A stretch of 64,000 nt of DNA from Thuidium tamariscinum (GCA_947034885.2 OX344749.2:12105501-12169500); one strand, 5' to 3'; counted from the first letter of the stretch, positions 1 to 12,469 are shown. The notes: generated from the letters alone by a model not told the origin. Program-made: numbers and translations.

Positions 1-1239
1 TAGATTTACAGTGGGCTTCAATTATGTATTGAAATTGTGGAATTCGACAATCCTACAACGATTTCATGTTGTATGCCTTATGCATCCTTCAAGGTTTTGG
101 TTTAGATCTGGTTTAGGGTGCGCTTAGGATGTGAGAAGGAGGGCCTAGGCCCTTGAGTTTTAGAATCCTTCTCCAATTTCTATCTATAGTTTAGCATTTA
201 GGTGAAATCTGAGGACGGGTTGCTAACTCTGTTGATTCATCATGCTATCTTAAATCAACTTTTTGAATTCGTGGTATTTTTTAGAAGAATTGGGACTTAC
301 AATGCCCTCTCTCTATCGACAGATGGCAAACTGTTCCTTTTGCTAAACTCCTACTTGATGATCTTTGTAGATTAAGTGTAGCTTTGGAGGAAGATGGCCA
401 AAAGTACCTATAGTGGTAGCATCCTAGTGGCATCCGCCCAAGCCTTCATTGTTGGATTACTCTTCAACAGCCTAATTATTCTCCCTAAAGCACAATGGTA
501 GTTTTTTGGGTCTCTTCTCTTGTTTCAGTGACTGCAAGTTATTAGAAACCTATTACTACTGCAACTTGTGTTGTGGTACATATACACATTTTGAGGCTAT
601 TAGTTACCCTAAACTGCATGATAGATTAGCACCTTATGAGGGACTGAATGGTGTTAGAACAATCTTGAACTTGAACCTACAAGTTCTTAGTTTTGAAATG
701 TACTTCAATTTGTTGGTTTTTAGTTTTGAAATGCACTTTACTAAAAGCAATTGTGTTTGTAAGCACTTTCACATAAAATTTCTATTTGCTTTTGTATATA
801 TATGTCACTACATTCATCTTCTCTCAAATTCTTAATGCCTTGGATTGTATGTTGTAGGGCACTTTATGCATTTGTATTTGTTTATTTCAAAATGGTGAGA
901 TGTATATTTAGTGCTAGTTTTTGAAATGGTCCATTGCTACAGCTTATTCTCAAAGGGAATTGGACATTTCCAAGAGGTGACTTTTGCTTTCAGCATGTTT
1001 ACTTTCGCAATATATTACAAGTCTTTTTAATACTACTTAATTTTTGAATATAGAAAAAAAATAGGATGCCCAAAAATAGTCCCTCCAAGATTTTACAAAA
1101 AAATAGGGTATAGAAAAATATGCACTAGTAGCTTTTTATCCAATAATAGGGGGGAGAAAAAAAATTTGGAGAGGATAAATATCCCTCCATTAAATGCCTC
1201 GTTATTGCACATGGTTTTAAATTGCAAAGGGGAGTTTAT
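1..1239. other. AT-rich noncoding DNA, no supported gene
   Basis: No conserved protein is recognisable on either strand. The open frame at 506-835 has low-complexity, Phe/Cys-rich composition typical of AT-rich noncoding DNA. There are no splice-site patterns or GC rise like those seen at the three real genes of the window. Confidence 0.5.
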
Positions 1240-1718
1240 TCCCCGAGTCTAAAGCTAAATTTTTTACAATCTATTTCCATACTAGGTAGGCATGTTTCTA
1301 CCAAAGGAAATTTTTAAAATCGTTATTTTCTTTCTCCTACATGTATGCTATTAGGCCTCCCTTGTACTAGCACTTTTGAACATTCAAGATGGTTTTGAGA
1401 TCATTCTTTTAGTTAATTGTCTTCATCATAAAGTTTTCCCAAATTTGCAAATGTTTAGTTTTAAAAATAATTCTTTTCTCTATTATTTACAAATTAAAAT
1501 GTCAAAGTACCTATTTTCATAAAATTTTGCACTTTTCTAGTTCTCCTACTTAAAGATTTTTTTCTACACTTTTCCTTCTTAGGATACCTTCTTCATAAAG
1601 GTAACATATTTTTTGTATTTAAAAAAAATTAATTTTCTAATTATACAATACTCCTGAAAAAATCATGAGTACTATGAAAAATGCTACAAAAATTGGTTAG
1701 TCTTTCATGCTTTCACCC
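1240..1718 (-). mobile_element. Family G non-autonomous DNA element, 5'-truncated copy
   Basis: Read on the minus strand from 1718, the sequence starts GGGTGAAAGCATGAAAGAC. It then follows the elements at 11556-12289 and 40982-42014 closely, including the shared stretches AAGGAAAAGTGTAG and GTAGGAGAACTAGAAAAGTG. The opposite terminus is not found, so this copy is truncated somewhere near 1240. Protein coding is absent. The left boundary is approximate. Confidence 0.6.
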
Positions 1719-1884
1719 TCTTGCACTAAAAAAATAAATGGTTCATGGAGCAAAGCAAAGTAGTAGATGAATTTCATTTTTTTTTATCTTTTTTTTTCAA
1801 TACTTGAAAATTAAGATTTAAAGCAAATTCTATTTTGTTATCTTGTCTTTTACAAAAGAAAGGGACACTTGTTTTTGTTAATTA

Positions 1885-2054
1885 GGAGTTATGCCAGCAT
1901 GGCAATGGGCCTACTAACAAAGAAGGATGTAGAGGAATAAAAGTTGACAAAATTTTGTCAAATAATTGGCCAAATCAATACATTTCCATTGACAAAGCAA
2001 TTGACAAATTTTTGTCGATTTACTATCAAATAAGACCTAAAAATCCTTGTAGTG
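1885..2054. mobile_element. CACTA-type element terminus (fragment)
   Basis: The segment ends CCTTGTAGTG, the reverse complement of the plant CACTA terminus CACTACAAGG. It contains short GACAAA/TTTGTC inverted motifs similar to the subterminal region of the 13231-14575 element. No matching left end with a target-site duplication was located, so only a remnant is claimed. Confidence 0.4.
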
Positions 2055-3509
2055 ATTGGTTATTAATAGTATTTTGATAAATTCAATTGTTTGTTGTAAT
2101 TGAACTTTATTCTTGCAAGCTTAGACTGAGAGAACATTAACAAAATGAAATGGTAGGGAATTACATGTTGACTTTTCTTTGTGGAGACTTCATGGACAAA
2201 CATAGATCAAAGTCAATTCTTAGCCACTTTTGATTAAAGTAGACTAATTGGAATTTTCCAAATTTGAATGCTAGTTCATCAATAGAAAGGAATATAAAAG
2301 ATGTCATCTAGTGTCTTTACACCAATAGTGGTTTACATTGACAAAAATTTATAGAACCAAAGTAGTTTGACAAAGGTGTAAAATTTGTCAATTTCACCAC
2401 CTCCTTTCAACTTCTACTATTTCACTATTGACTTTGGTTCTTTCCCACCTAGAAGAGGTTGACTACAAAGTACGGTAACTATGTAATTTTCAAGGAAAAA
2501 AAATAACTCACACACTAATCTAGTCATTTCTAAGAAACCCTAGATTTGTTTAGGGACAGAAACACTAGAATGTAATTATATGTCAATTGACATATAAGTG
2601 CTTTACATTGGAATGATGATTTCTTAAATTAGAATATGTGAACCACATCTAATTAGGATGCAATGAAGCAAGGGCACAATTAGGTATACAAACTCTATAG
2701 AAGTCTAAACATCCAAACAATGATCATTGTTGATGAGTGGTTTCTTTTATCACTTTTCTAGTAAGCTTTGATGCTCTAACTTACCATCTTGCAATATTTC
2801 ACACTCGTCACTCTATATGACACCACAGACCGTCATTCTATATGACACCACAAACCATCAATATCATAGGCAATGTAGAATCAACTTTTCAACTACATTT
2901 ATCTAAAACCAATGATTTATTGGCAAACCTTTACAAAGCTACAAGTGAAGATGATATATTTTACAATTACTATAAAATGAGTCTCAAGTTCTATTAGAAT
3001 GGAGTCTGTTATCCATTTTAAATATGAATTATTAGTTTTCATGATTTAGTAAATAATATGAATGACCTTTAGATTTTTTTGGTTCTCATAAGGTAGAAGG
3101 CTCTTAAATGGAGCAGGTTCTAAAATGGTGCCCTACCTTAAATGTACAATACTTGTACATGCTACTTTTTCATAGCCTTCAGCAGACAGTGTACATTTTA
3201 GCTAGGGCACCATTTTAGAGCCCTATGCCCTTTCAACTTCAAAATTTGAATAACTAATTCCACAAAGCTCAGAAAAATATTAAACGACTTGGATTAGATA
3301 TCAATTCTACTTGTCTTTCAAAAAGAATTTACTGAAAAATATTTCTAGAAGTTTTACCTACCTGAAATTATGTTTCAGCCCTTAGATGGTACACAATTTT
3401 AAATATGTAATATTTGCATGTAATAGCTTTGCATGACAAATGAAATGAGTTTATAGAAACATTGTAACAATAATGTTGAAGGCTATGGTTACCATCTGGC
3501 CATTTTTAA
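2055..3509. other. AT-rich noncoding DNA with a short tandem repeat and a small foldback
   Basis: There is no gene-like reading frame. Two small structures are visible. A 25-bp unit is repeated head to tail at 2806-2830 and 2831-2855 with two mismatches. An inverted repeat spans 3118-3219, with arms of about 35 bp sharing CTAAAATGGTGCCCTA, and resembles a tiny foldback element. Nothing else could be assigned. Confidence 0.5.
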
Positions 3510-4005
3510 ACCTCAAAGAACTAAGGCCATTTTATTGTCAAAAAAATTCAAATCTGTCATTTCTACTACATTCATCCAATAGAACAAAAACAAGACATTT
3601 AAAAAAAATATAACCATAGGATCTTGTACTTAACTTATTTGAGATCATGTGGTAAAATTTCATGAAAATCAACAATACAGATTGAAAGATATGAACAATC
3701 AAAGAAATTTTTTAAGGAAGATGTTGAAACTGCCCAAAAAACTGTATTGTCCACTACTTTCTCATTACTAGTTCAACTAGGATGAATCACAAGCTTCACA
3801 TAAAGACAAAAATGTTTTATTTTAGAGGGTAAAAAAATTCAATTGTCTTCTTGCAAATCTTTTTTACTGCCTGCTGAATTCAGTTTTAGGATTTTTGTGG
3901 GATAACTTTCACTCCCGAGCAACAATTGAAATAAAAATCAAACGGTTCTCCATTTTATGAGAAAGTTTCAAAAAAATTCACCAAAAATTGGATAAAAAAC
4001 AGGGA
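3510..4005 (+). mobile_element. Family T (TTAA) element, decayed and internally deleted
   Basis: It starts after TTAA as a mutated family T end (ACCTCAAAGAACTAAGGCC). It parallels the 56513-57436 element through the segments near ATCATGTGGTAA, CCCAAAAAAC, CTTTCTCATTA and CAATTGAAATAAAAAT. A central block and the right terminus are missing. It lies immediately downstream of the Tra2-like gene's presumed 3'UTR. Confidence 0.55.
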
Positions 4006-4029
4006 TTAACAAATTTACCCTCTTTTTCT

Positions 4030-4922
4030 CTTTAGGCTTGAGGCTGCCCCGTTTTCTTTCTTTTAAATTGCACATTTAAATGCCTAAAAACCCCCCACTG
4101 ATGCTGATGCCTTACATTGAAAACTCCGAATAACAAACTAGAATCGATTTGTGCACAATTGAACAACGCAAGTACAGGCACCGACCCTGAAACATTCTGC
4201 TGCAGCGGCAGCAGCAATTAGCAAGCTCGTACATATTCGTTCCTCAATCAAACTAAAACTTACGAATAGCCTACACAAACAAAGTCTGAACTCCAAATAC
4301 CTCCGAAAACCAAAGCAAAGTAACAATACAGCACCTTCTAAAATTATACCTTCAACTGTACCCAGGCACCTGAAACATCTCAATAATCTCAAAGGTTGGA
4401 AAACACCAGCCCTTCAGCACCTGCAAAATTGAAATACCGCCTATTAGCCATCAGCAATGCAAAACGAATCAACCAAACATCGTCAAACAGCAAAAAACCG
4501 ATTGACAACTCAATCAGTCTCATACACCAACCCCTTTCATCAAAGCAAATTACAGCTTCGGTAAAACCGAGTTCGACAAACTACAACGCGCAGCCAGCAT
4601 GAGAAGGTAAACTGACTCGACCAATTGGCTGCAGAGCACAAGGCGCCTGGTTGTCTACAATCACTTTAAAGAAGTCTACGACCACCAACTTCACAATTGA
4701 CGAAAAATTTAGTAATATCTACTAGATCAGAAAAGATTATGACTCATCTACCAATAGTCAAAACTCCACAGTTCCATGCTGATAAACAAGATCCCCGTTT
4801 CCGGCAACAAGTGATGCAAATACTTCACTCCAGCTCAATTCCAGAAGACAGAACTAAGTCGTCGATAAATCAACTTGCTAACCAACAAACCCCAAGAGGC
4901 TGGAGAGCATTGCCTGAGGTCA
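4030..4922 (-). other. Probable 3' untranslated region of the Tra2/SR45a-like gene
   Basis: This stretch follows the stop codon of the Tra2-like gene (minus strand). It keeps the gene's higher GC content down to about 4030, where composition drops sharply into AT-rich repeat DNA. Frames at 4138-4392 and 4396-4602 show no conserved motif and are judged chance. A further intron inside this UTR is possible but cannot be proven without transcripts. Confidence 0.45.
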
Positions 4923-7900
4923 TCAGCGACGATAGGAACCATATTGGGGAGAAGCCGAGCGGTCACGCGCATGGCTGCGGTAAGGGGAATACCGAGGGGA
5001 CCTGTCGCGGCCCCGGTCTCGACCGCTATCTCGACCACCTTGGTAAGGAGCGTACTCTGGCGAGTGACGCATGTTCCTGCCATCACGGGAATAGCTTCCA
5101 CCCCCTCGCCCTCCACCACCTCCACGACGATTCGCTTGCATAGCTACGAAATCAAAAACGAATATCACCGTCACTAAATCCATACACAACACACTCAATT
5201 CGACGAAACTAAAGCACCGCAAAAGAATGACACAGTCATGAAATTCACGAGCTGCTCGTGCAAAGTTCGTCATAATGTAATAAAACACACTATTGCCTAA
5301 TGCTGAATCGACAGTTGCAAATAAAATACACAGAAACTGACTGCCAATGACACCACCATTCACTATCGCCGTTAACCTTGCGCGAAACAGCAACAGACGA
5401 AAAGACGAGACATCCTAAAACGACCAGTCATGACACACACTTCAGGATCCCAAAATAGCTCTACAGGACACAAAATGGATGCGGGTCAACTCCACGTCCA
5501 GGTTCACAAAGAAGGAAGCGTTCACGCACCACGCACGCCAAGATACTCGCCAGGAGTGGGAGTACGCGCTCGCTTGCGTTTCGCCTGCACATCCGGACAA
5601 AGTGCAACAATCAAACGAAGGAAGCCACTCCAGGAGGTCGTCCAACTCATCAACACTGTGGGTACCACCAGAAACTATCGGAAAACAGGGCGCCTGGTCA
5701 GAGAGACCAGGAAGCACACTGGGAGAGAACAACCCTAGCCATCACTTCAAAGACCTAAAAGACCAACCCACATAAACACAGACCCACAACCATGCTCTAC
5801 CTACAGGGTCAATCATGAAACTTACAGCCAGTTCGAAAGTGGCAAAGAAAAGATCATGGACACACGCGAGGCCAAATGGCAACTGAGAGGAACCAACACG
5901 CGGATCGGCAAAGCTGAACTCGTGCTCACACGGCTCCCACATTCAACAGAATTCGGAGAATTAAAAGGTGGCGCTCGTCACGAATGAAACATTGGGCTGG
6001 GAGGAACACGGGGAGACCAACACAATGTTCCAGTCATCAAGCCGACGGGAGCTGCTTGCGCGATAACTCCAGCACGGAACTCTACCGGCATTTGATCCAC
6101 ACCGTTGCCTCTTCCCAGCCGGCATGGACAGCTCTACTTGAATGGACACGCGGCCGAAGAACCCTTCGAAATGGTTTACACTATCGAGACTGGATTACAG
6201 CCGGAAACTTCGTCGAGACGTCTCTCCCATTGATTCGGATTAGACTATCGAAGTTTGAGTTTAGGCCGGTCCACTCGTACCAACCAGTAATTAGGTGATG
6301 CTCTCTAGAACAGCAGCTGAAGAAGAAAAGATCGGACTCTACGCCCTCGCACATGGCAAAGAGCTGCAGGAACCGAGGGTGGAACCTCCCGAAAGAACCA
6401 ATCGATGGCAAGGGTGGTACTTGCTATCTTTAATGTCGCCGTGGAAGACACTAAATGGGAGGGTGGTATTTGCGGAAGCAGAGCGGGCCGGATTCTGGAT
6501 GACCAAAAGGTCAAAAAGAAGATACCCATCAGCACAACCTGGCTCAACACAAAACGGAACCACTAGCATACACAACAAACGACAGTGGTTATTTAGTGTA
6601 AACCTAAAGCGGGACCCCACACAGACACGCACCTTCTCCACAGTAATCATACGACCCTCAAGGGTAGAACGGTTCAGATACTTGATGCAGCGCTCCGCAT
6701 CTTCCAACTGGTCCATCGTCACGAAACCGAAACCACGCGACTCACGCGTACGGGGATCGAGAACCAAACGGCATTCCAGCACCTGAAAAAACAAGAACAC
6801 ACGGAGGACACCAGAGTCACGAACTGACATTCACAGCTTCCAAATGGAATACACCATTCGGGTGTCTCCATCAAAACACGGAAGCACCGATCGAGGGGCC
6901 ATGGCTTCATCACACTGGGAAAAGCAGAATTCAGACGGAGACAGATCTCATATGACCGCCGGCAGCGAACAACAGAGGGTAGCTCGCTCTGAAATTCTAA
7001 TTTGAATGGGACACAGAAAAGACACGACACGACCAACGCTAAACCGCTAAATAAATTGAAGTTGGTCCCACCCAGGCTAAATGCACCCAAGAAAGTGAAG
7101 CGCACATCCACGAACGCACCTTGCCCTCTTGGGAGAAATGCTCTTGCAAATCTTTTTCATTCACGCGGGTCGATAAACCAGTCACATACAGATTGTTGCC
7201 CGGGTTCAATGCATCAGGTTCTCTCCTACTACTGCAGAAGAAGATGCAGGACCAACGACGTCAGGATCGAAGAGACCAACAGCGCAAATATGCCAAGGAA
7301 AACGGACAGAGAGGAAGGCTTGGAGGACTAACCGACGAGGTGGTGTCCGTGACCTGGAGCGATCGAGCCTGTCGTTTCCGGGTCCAGACTTTTCCCTAGT
7401 ACCAGAATCAAAACTACGAGTCAGGGACAGAAAACGCGTAACGCAATCGAATTGTCAACAAGAACCGAATGCTAGGAAGTATACTTAAACGTTTGTACGC
7501 CCATGAAAGTGTTTTACCGTGGCTCAGAGACTAACCGTCGTGGAGGCGTCCGAGAACGTGAACGCTCTGGCCGTTCCCTCTCCCTCGGAGACAGAGAACT
7601 TGAATACCTTCAGGGAAAACACAGGAGATGTCAGCCACTTCCTAAGCATTCTCCGCAAAGAGCATAATTACACTGGATGGTACGTGAGCAGCATTCCACT
7701 GCGAAGTAGGTAATACGAAATGTTATCAGACGAAGAACAGGAATCCATACCTGTCCCTGTGCCGAGGCGGTGGAGTGTCACCCTGTGTTCATCACATTCC
7801 ACAGTCGACGGTCAGCATTCTTCAAACCCTAATGCACGGATGGACAAAGGCATCTTGTAGGGAAAAAAATGGAAGGAGATTACCGTAAATAGACCTCGTA

Positions 7901-8274
7901 CAACTGACCTCGTACATAGACAACTTTCCGACTATGACAACGTGACATTTGGACCGCAACACAAGAACCCAGCACGTCAAAGAGATTCAAAAAAACGCGA
8001 TAAACATCCGCGGTCACAGAGGCCCAGAGGAAGTCCAATCCATCATCGTAGCGCCACCAGCACGTTTAACAGAGACTCACCGACAGTCCTTAATAATGCT
8101 TTAAACTATCATGAGAAAAGCCACTTCATACGGTACCCTAAGAGAGAAATCTAAGAAAATAGAAGAGTGGATGTATTTTTCAACCCGCGACACTAAATAC
8201 CGACAAACGGCGACAACGAGAAAAATGATAACAAAACATAGAAGAAGCCGGGACAGAAGAAAACAACGCACCAT
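4923..8274 (-). CDS. Transformer-2/SR45a-like splicing regulator (RRM flanked by RS-rich arms), 8 coding exons
   Basis: Predicted serine/arginine-rich splicing factor that binds exonic enhancers in pre-mRNA and acts in the nucleus. Exons (minus): 8274-8272 (ATG only), 7782-7751, 7607-7536, 7395-7333, 7225-7120, 6782-6633, 5584-5530, 5134-4923. All have GT-AG borders with compatible phases. Together they give 693 nt, exactly 231 codons with the stop. The N-terminal arm (1-60) has two SRSRTPPR copies. The RRM (about 66-143) has RNP2 LYVTGL at 69-74 and RNP1 RGFGFVTM at 108-115. The hallmark linker RARTPTPGEYLG follows, then a Gly-rich stretch and a C-terminal RS tail ending SPQYGSYRR. The RRM and linker match the plant SR45a/Tra2 family. 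The RRM exons and last exon are secure. The first two coding exons are inferred from frame and splice sites only. Exons 3 and 4 look tandemly duplicated. Confidence 0.85.
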
Positions 8275-8520
8275 GACTGTCCAAAGTGCGGAAGGGAAGC
8301 ACAGCAGTGCGGGTTGGAGGAACTGGGCAGTTCGATCGGCAGACAACCGGAGAGAGAGGGCGGGAGAAACTTGGCAACAGCAGAAGGGGAGAAGCTTGAA
8401 GGTGTTTGGGGCAACGCTTGCGGAGGGGGTCTTAGGGTTTCATCTAGTGGATGATTATTGTACTTTACGTCCGTCAACGTGGTCTTTTCAGCACTCACAA
8501 CTACACAAGCTTGCCGTGGA
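8275..8520 (-). promoter_or_regulatory. Putative 5'UTR/promoter-proximal region of the Tra2-like gene
   Basis: The GC-rich island that covers the Tra2-like gene extends to about 8560 and then drops sharply to AT-rich DNA. This suggests transcription starts near 8450-8550 on the minus strand. Read on the minus strand the segment is pyrimidine-rich (CTCTCTCTCC type), common in plant 5' leaders. No clear TATA box was seen. Confidence 0.35.
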
Positions 8521-8574
8521 CAGATGTGTAGACAGGGTCAACGCTGCACTATACTGTACCGTTGGGGATATTTT

Positions 8575-9551
8575 TTGAGTTTTACCAGCTGTTTACCTTT
8601 AATTCCCATATTTAACCATATTTTCAATTACTAAGTCAAGTTTTTTTCTCTATGTTTTACTCTTAATAGAAACTATATAGATTTTTTCGACTAGCTAACA
8701 ATGAATTAACCATTTGCTCTCCTCAAATATTGCATAAAATATTGCATGAATTATCCATTTGCTTGAAAAGCAACTACTTATGGGTTGGTTGCATTTTTTA
8801 TTGGCTTTTGAGGACAAAAATATATTTTTTTATTTTTGAGAGGGAGGGAAATGGATGCTGCATGTAAAATTTAGGATTTTCTTAACATGTCAATACTGGG
8901 TACTTATCCCTAATTATAGGTTTGACAAAATGAAAACACATGTAGAATGTTAAAAGAGATGGAGAAATTTAGAAGGAGCTTCCTAACTTGCAATGAATAA
9001 TAAGGTAGGGACCTTAAAGTGATCAATGGTAGTTTTAAGGTTTTAGATTCTATGTACTTTTTTCAAAGGTTGTTGGCCAATTAAATCTGATGTTAAATAC
9101 ATTAATGCAAACATGTTACAGTTTTTTGAAATGAACCACATTATATGTTAAGCCAATCCACGCAACAACCCAATGCACCTTCACTTCTTCTCTAGCCCAT
9201 TTACTATCAACCATAGTTCCCTTTCAAAACTACATCATACCCATTTCATTCTAAATTATAGGGTCCATTTGAAAACAACGGTCGCTTTTAGAACAAACTA
9301 CTATATTTGTTTTGAACTTGGGTACCTTGTTATGTACTTCCTTCTTGTTGATGTTTTTGAACTATGGTGCAAATTGCAAGGCTTCAAAAAATATATTTCT
9401 TAACTTTTAGTGTTCAAAAACTAGAAGCTTTGTGCCCAATTTTTTTCATTTCACCATAGTAATAATGAAATTGAATTGGATGATGAAGAAATGCTTATAT
9501 ACAAAATAAAAAGTGATTCCTTAGAGAACAAAAGTTTCTTCAAAGTCTCTT
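8575..9551. other. AT-rich intergenic DNA
   Basis: It lies upstream of the Tra2-like gene. No conserved frame is present. The 9173-9403 frame has random AT-rich composition. No terminal repeats or tandem arrays were recognised. Confidence 0.5.
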
Positions 9552-10294
9552 GGGTGATTGCAAGAAACACTTGTCCTTTTTTTTGTCCCCTTGACCTTTA
9601 GGAAGTAGTTTTTTGCTCATAACTTTTTCATCTTTTGTTCAATTAACTTGAAACTTGAAATGAAGGTGCCTACAAAAGTTTTACATTTTGTGTAGTTTTT
9701 TGCAATTTTTGCAAAATTATTTCACTATTTTTAAACTACCCCCGATTGGGTGTCTACTTTGGTCATTTTGGGGGTGGGGGGTGGGTTTAGTCCTGTTTTT
9801 GACCCAAAAATGCAAATTTTGAGCTGAAAATTGGCATCCAAGGACCTCACCTAAAGTTACACAAGACCACGAAGAGATTTCTTGAAAATACTATATTGTT
9901 CAACCTCCACATGTTGTCAAAGTGGTTGACTTTGCGCAAGTGTAGATAATAGAATTAATTTTTTCCAAAGATGAAATTTGTTGGAAAAAAAAGACCTTTA
10001 CTTGGAGAAAAAATGGGTTTTTCATTTTTTTGAATTTTGAATTTTTTTACTATTTTTACCAAATTAGTGAAAAAAAAGAGCTATTTTCATTGTATTTTCC
10101 ATTGTCTATAACATTTAGAGAAAAAATTTCTTAGGTCTGAATTTCAAGAGACATGATATTCTCATTGCTCTTCAAATTATCCATATTTTTTTCAATTAAA
10201 AAAATTATTATTTCAAAGGGTCACAAGACTCACAAGACTCACTAATTTTGAGCCATTTTGAGCCCAAACCAGTTAGTGTTTCTTGCAACAACCC
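9552..10294. mobile_element. Family G non-autonomous DNA element, 743 bp, TSD TCTT
   Basis: The termini are GGGTGATTGCAAGAAACACT on the left and, as reverse complement, GGGTTGTTGCAAGAAACACT on the right. They are flanked by the 4-bp direct repeat TCTT (9548-9551 and 10295-10298). The interior is AT-rich and noncoding. The ends match those of the 23904-24637 element best. The superfamily is not assigned. A 4-bp TSD with GGG-starting ends does not fit hAT (8 bp), CACTA (3 bp) or Mutator (about 9 bp). Confidence 0.75.
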
Positions 10295-10802
10295 TCTTGA
10301 AGTTTCAAGCAAGTTCTCAACACGATCTCAATTTTTAGCATGATCTTTTGTATTTTATAAGATAGAAAAAATACATTAGTTTTTTAGAGTATAATTCATA
10401 TTCAATTGGTACCTAAAAGTAATAGTTTTGTCATTCAAAGATCAAAATGGAGATTGCTAGGCAGTACACCAAAAATTCACAAAAACTCAAAACAAACTTT
10501 TAAATTTTGTTTGTAATAGAATAAGGTTGCAACACTATAAGTATCAAAGTAAATAATTCAACATAGCTAAAGGCACTTCTTTCTAGAAAAAATATTTTTG
10601 TAGTATTAGCAATTTAAAATCATAAATTAAAAAAAATAGAATTTTTGGATAAGGTATCAATTTTTTTATGAATTTTCAAGGTAGAATTCTTTAAGGCACC
10701 CTAAACCGCACTCTAATAAAGTTGCCTTGATTCTCACATGAAAATCTAAAAAAATCAAAGCCCACCAACCATAGTTAAGCATTGAAATGGTTTCAAGGTA
10801 CT
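10295..10802. other. AT-rich spacer between two transposons
   Basis: No reading frame, terminal repeat or tandem array is recognised. It separates the family G element ending at 10294 from the TTAA element starting at 10807. Confidence 0.45.
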
Positions 10803-10806
10803 TTAA

Positions 10807-12465
10807 CTCCTAAAGGATCAAAGTGCCTTTTTTGGCAACATAGCGATTTGGGGTAGGTACATGTGACTAGAGATTTTCATATTTTGAAACCAAACTTTAA
10901 TAAAAGGTGTGAACAAGGAGTATCTTTAAAGCCCAATAATTTTTGTGACTTTTGACTACATGGTTGAAAAGTTATCACATGATATGTTGTTTGTTTTTCA
11001 ACTCGGGCAGTAGGCAGATTTGAAAAAAATCACTTTTTTTGGAAACATAAATTTGAAATTGGTTTTATAGATTTATATATATGTGGAAAGATTTGAATAA
11101 TTCCATTTGGATTAATGAGTCAAAAGTTATAAAGAATTTTAGTTTGCAGGTAGTTAGGGATTCTCTACTCTAACATAAACTTTGAAGTCTTTTATTTTAC
11201 TCAATTTTCAATATTTTGAAAAAAATATAAATACATTAGGCTTAGATTATTTAATACAACATTTGAACCATTGGAATTGGCATTTTTCAATTCAATAAAT
11301 ATATTGTTAAGAGTTTAGTATTTTGAATCATTCTCTACTTCTTTCTTATTTTTCTTTTTGTACATGTTGCACAATTCCAAATGATTTGAAAATTTTGAAG
11401 TATGTAGCCAACTTGAATTGAAGAATTAATTCAAAGAGTAACAACTATTTTAAACATTTTTTTGTACAAATGTGGCCTTCTGAAGTGCAACTATCCAGAT
11501 TTTTGCAATGGTAAAAAAAGAATTTTTGTAACTTCAAACACTAATATCTTGCAATGGGTCATTGCAAGAAAGATCGACTGATTTATGTAGCGTTTTCCAC
11601 AATACTGCTGAAATTTTCGGGAGTACTATATAATTAGAAAAATAATTTTTTAAAAATATAAAAAAATATGTTTTAGGTATATACCTCTAAGAAGAAGGTA
11701 CCCTAGGAAGGAAAAGTGTAGGAAAATTCTCTAAGTAGGAGAACTAGAAAAGTGCAAATTTTCATAAAAATAGCTACTTTGACATTTTAATTTGTAAAAA
11801 ATAGGAAAAAGAATTTTAAAAAAAACTAAAATTTGGCAATTGGGGAGAACTTTATGATGAAGAGATTTCACCAAAAGAATGATCTCAAAACCATCTCAAA
11901 TGTTCAAAAGTATGCGCACCAAAGAGGCCTGTTTGTGCATATGTAGAGGAAAGAGAATAATGATTTTAAAGATTTCCTTTGGTAGAAACATGCCTACCTA
12001 GTATGGAAATAGGCCACAGAAATTTGAGCTTTAGATCATTAATTTTGGATGCTCCCCAGTACTAAAAAACCCTAAACCACAAAGTGTCACAAATTAGCTT
12101 AATTGAAATTTAATTATAAAATGATTTTTGAAAATTTCTGAAAAATAAGGAATTTGATTGTTGTCATGTCAGAAATCTTTAGTCAAAATTTCAAATTAAT
12201 ATGGTTCATACTTTAAAAGTTATAATCAATAACAACTCTGTCATTCAAAGTGTGATGCAAAATAGTACCGATCTTTCTTGCAATCACCCCAATCTACATG
12301 GCAAAAATTTCTGAAATTTTTTCTACATCCTTTTAAACTAGTGTGATAATAGATCCTATGATTACATCATTCCAAAAATGTTTTTTTTGTGAAATTTGGT
12401 AGTTCATCTAGAAATGATAGTTTTGGAGCAATTTTGGTGAAAACATAGTCAAAAACCTTTAGGGG
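10807..12465 (+). mobile_element. Family T (TTAA) element carrying a nested family G insertion
   Basis: Ends CTCCTAAAGGATC and (right, as read) CCTTTAGGGG are each flanked by TTAA (10803-10806, 12466-12469). Removing the nested element at 11556-12289 and its duplicated CAAT leaves about 920 bp, the size of intact family T copies. Its first ~400 bp recur inverted near 51237-51656 and again near 50880-51200. No protein is encoded. TTAA targets with C-rich ends resemble piggyBac or Kolobok non-autonomous derivatives, an inference without a transposase in view. Confidence 0.75.
11556..12289. mobile_element. Family G element, 734 bp, nested inside a family T element, TSD CAAT
   Basis: The left end is GGGTCATTGCAAGAAAGATC. 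The right end, as reverse complement, is GGGTGATTGCAAGAAAGATC. It is flanked by CAAT at 11552-11555 and 12290-12293. Its length (734 bp) equals that of the copy at 23904-24637. Because it interrupts the TTAA element, it inserted later. It is noncoding. Confidence 0.85.
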
Positions 12466-12469
12466 TTAA

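Noticed and set aside
506..835. 109-codon plus-strand frame
   Set aside because: Phe/Cys/His-rich AT-derived composition, no motif, no flanking splice or GC signature.
4697..5177. Plus-strand frames over the last Tra2-like exon
   Set aside because: They are the complement of the RS/Gly-rich tail, and the minus-strand product is the conserved one.
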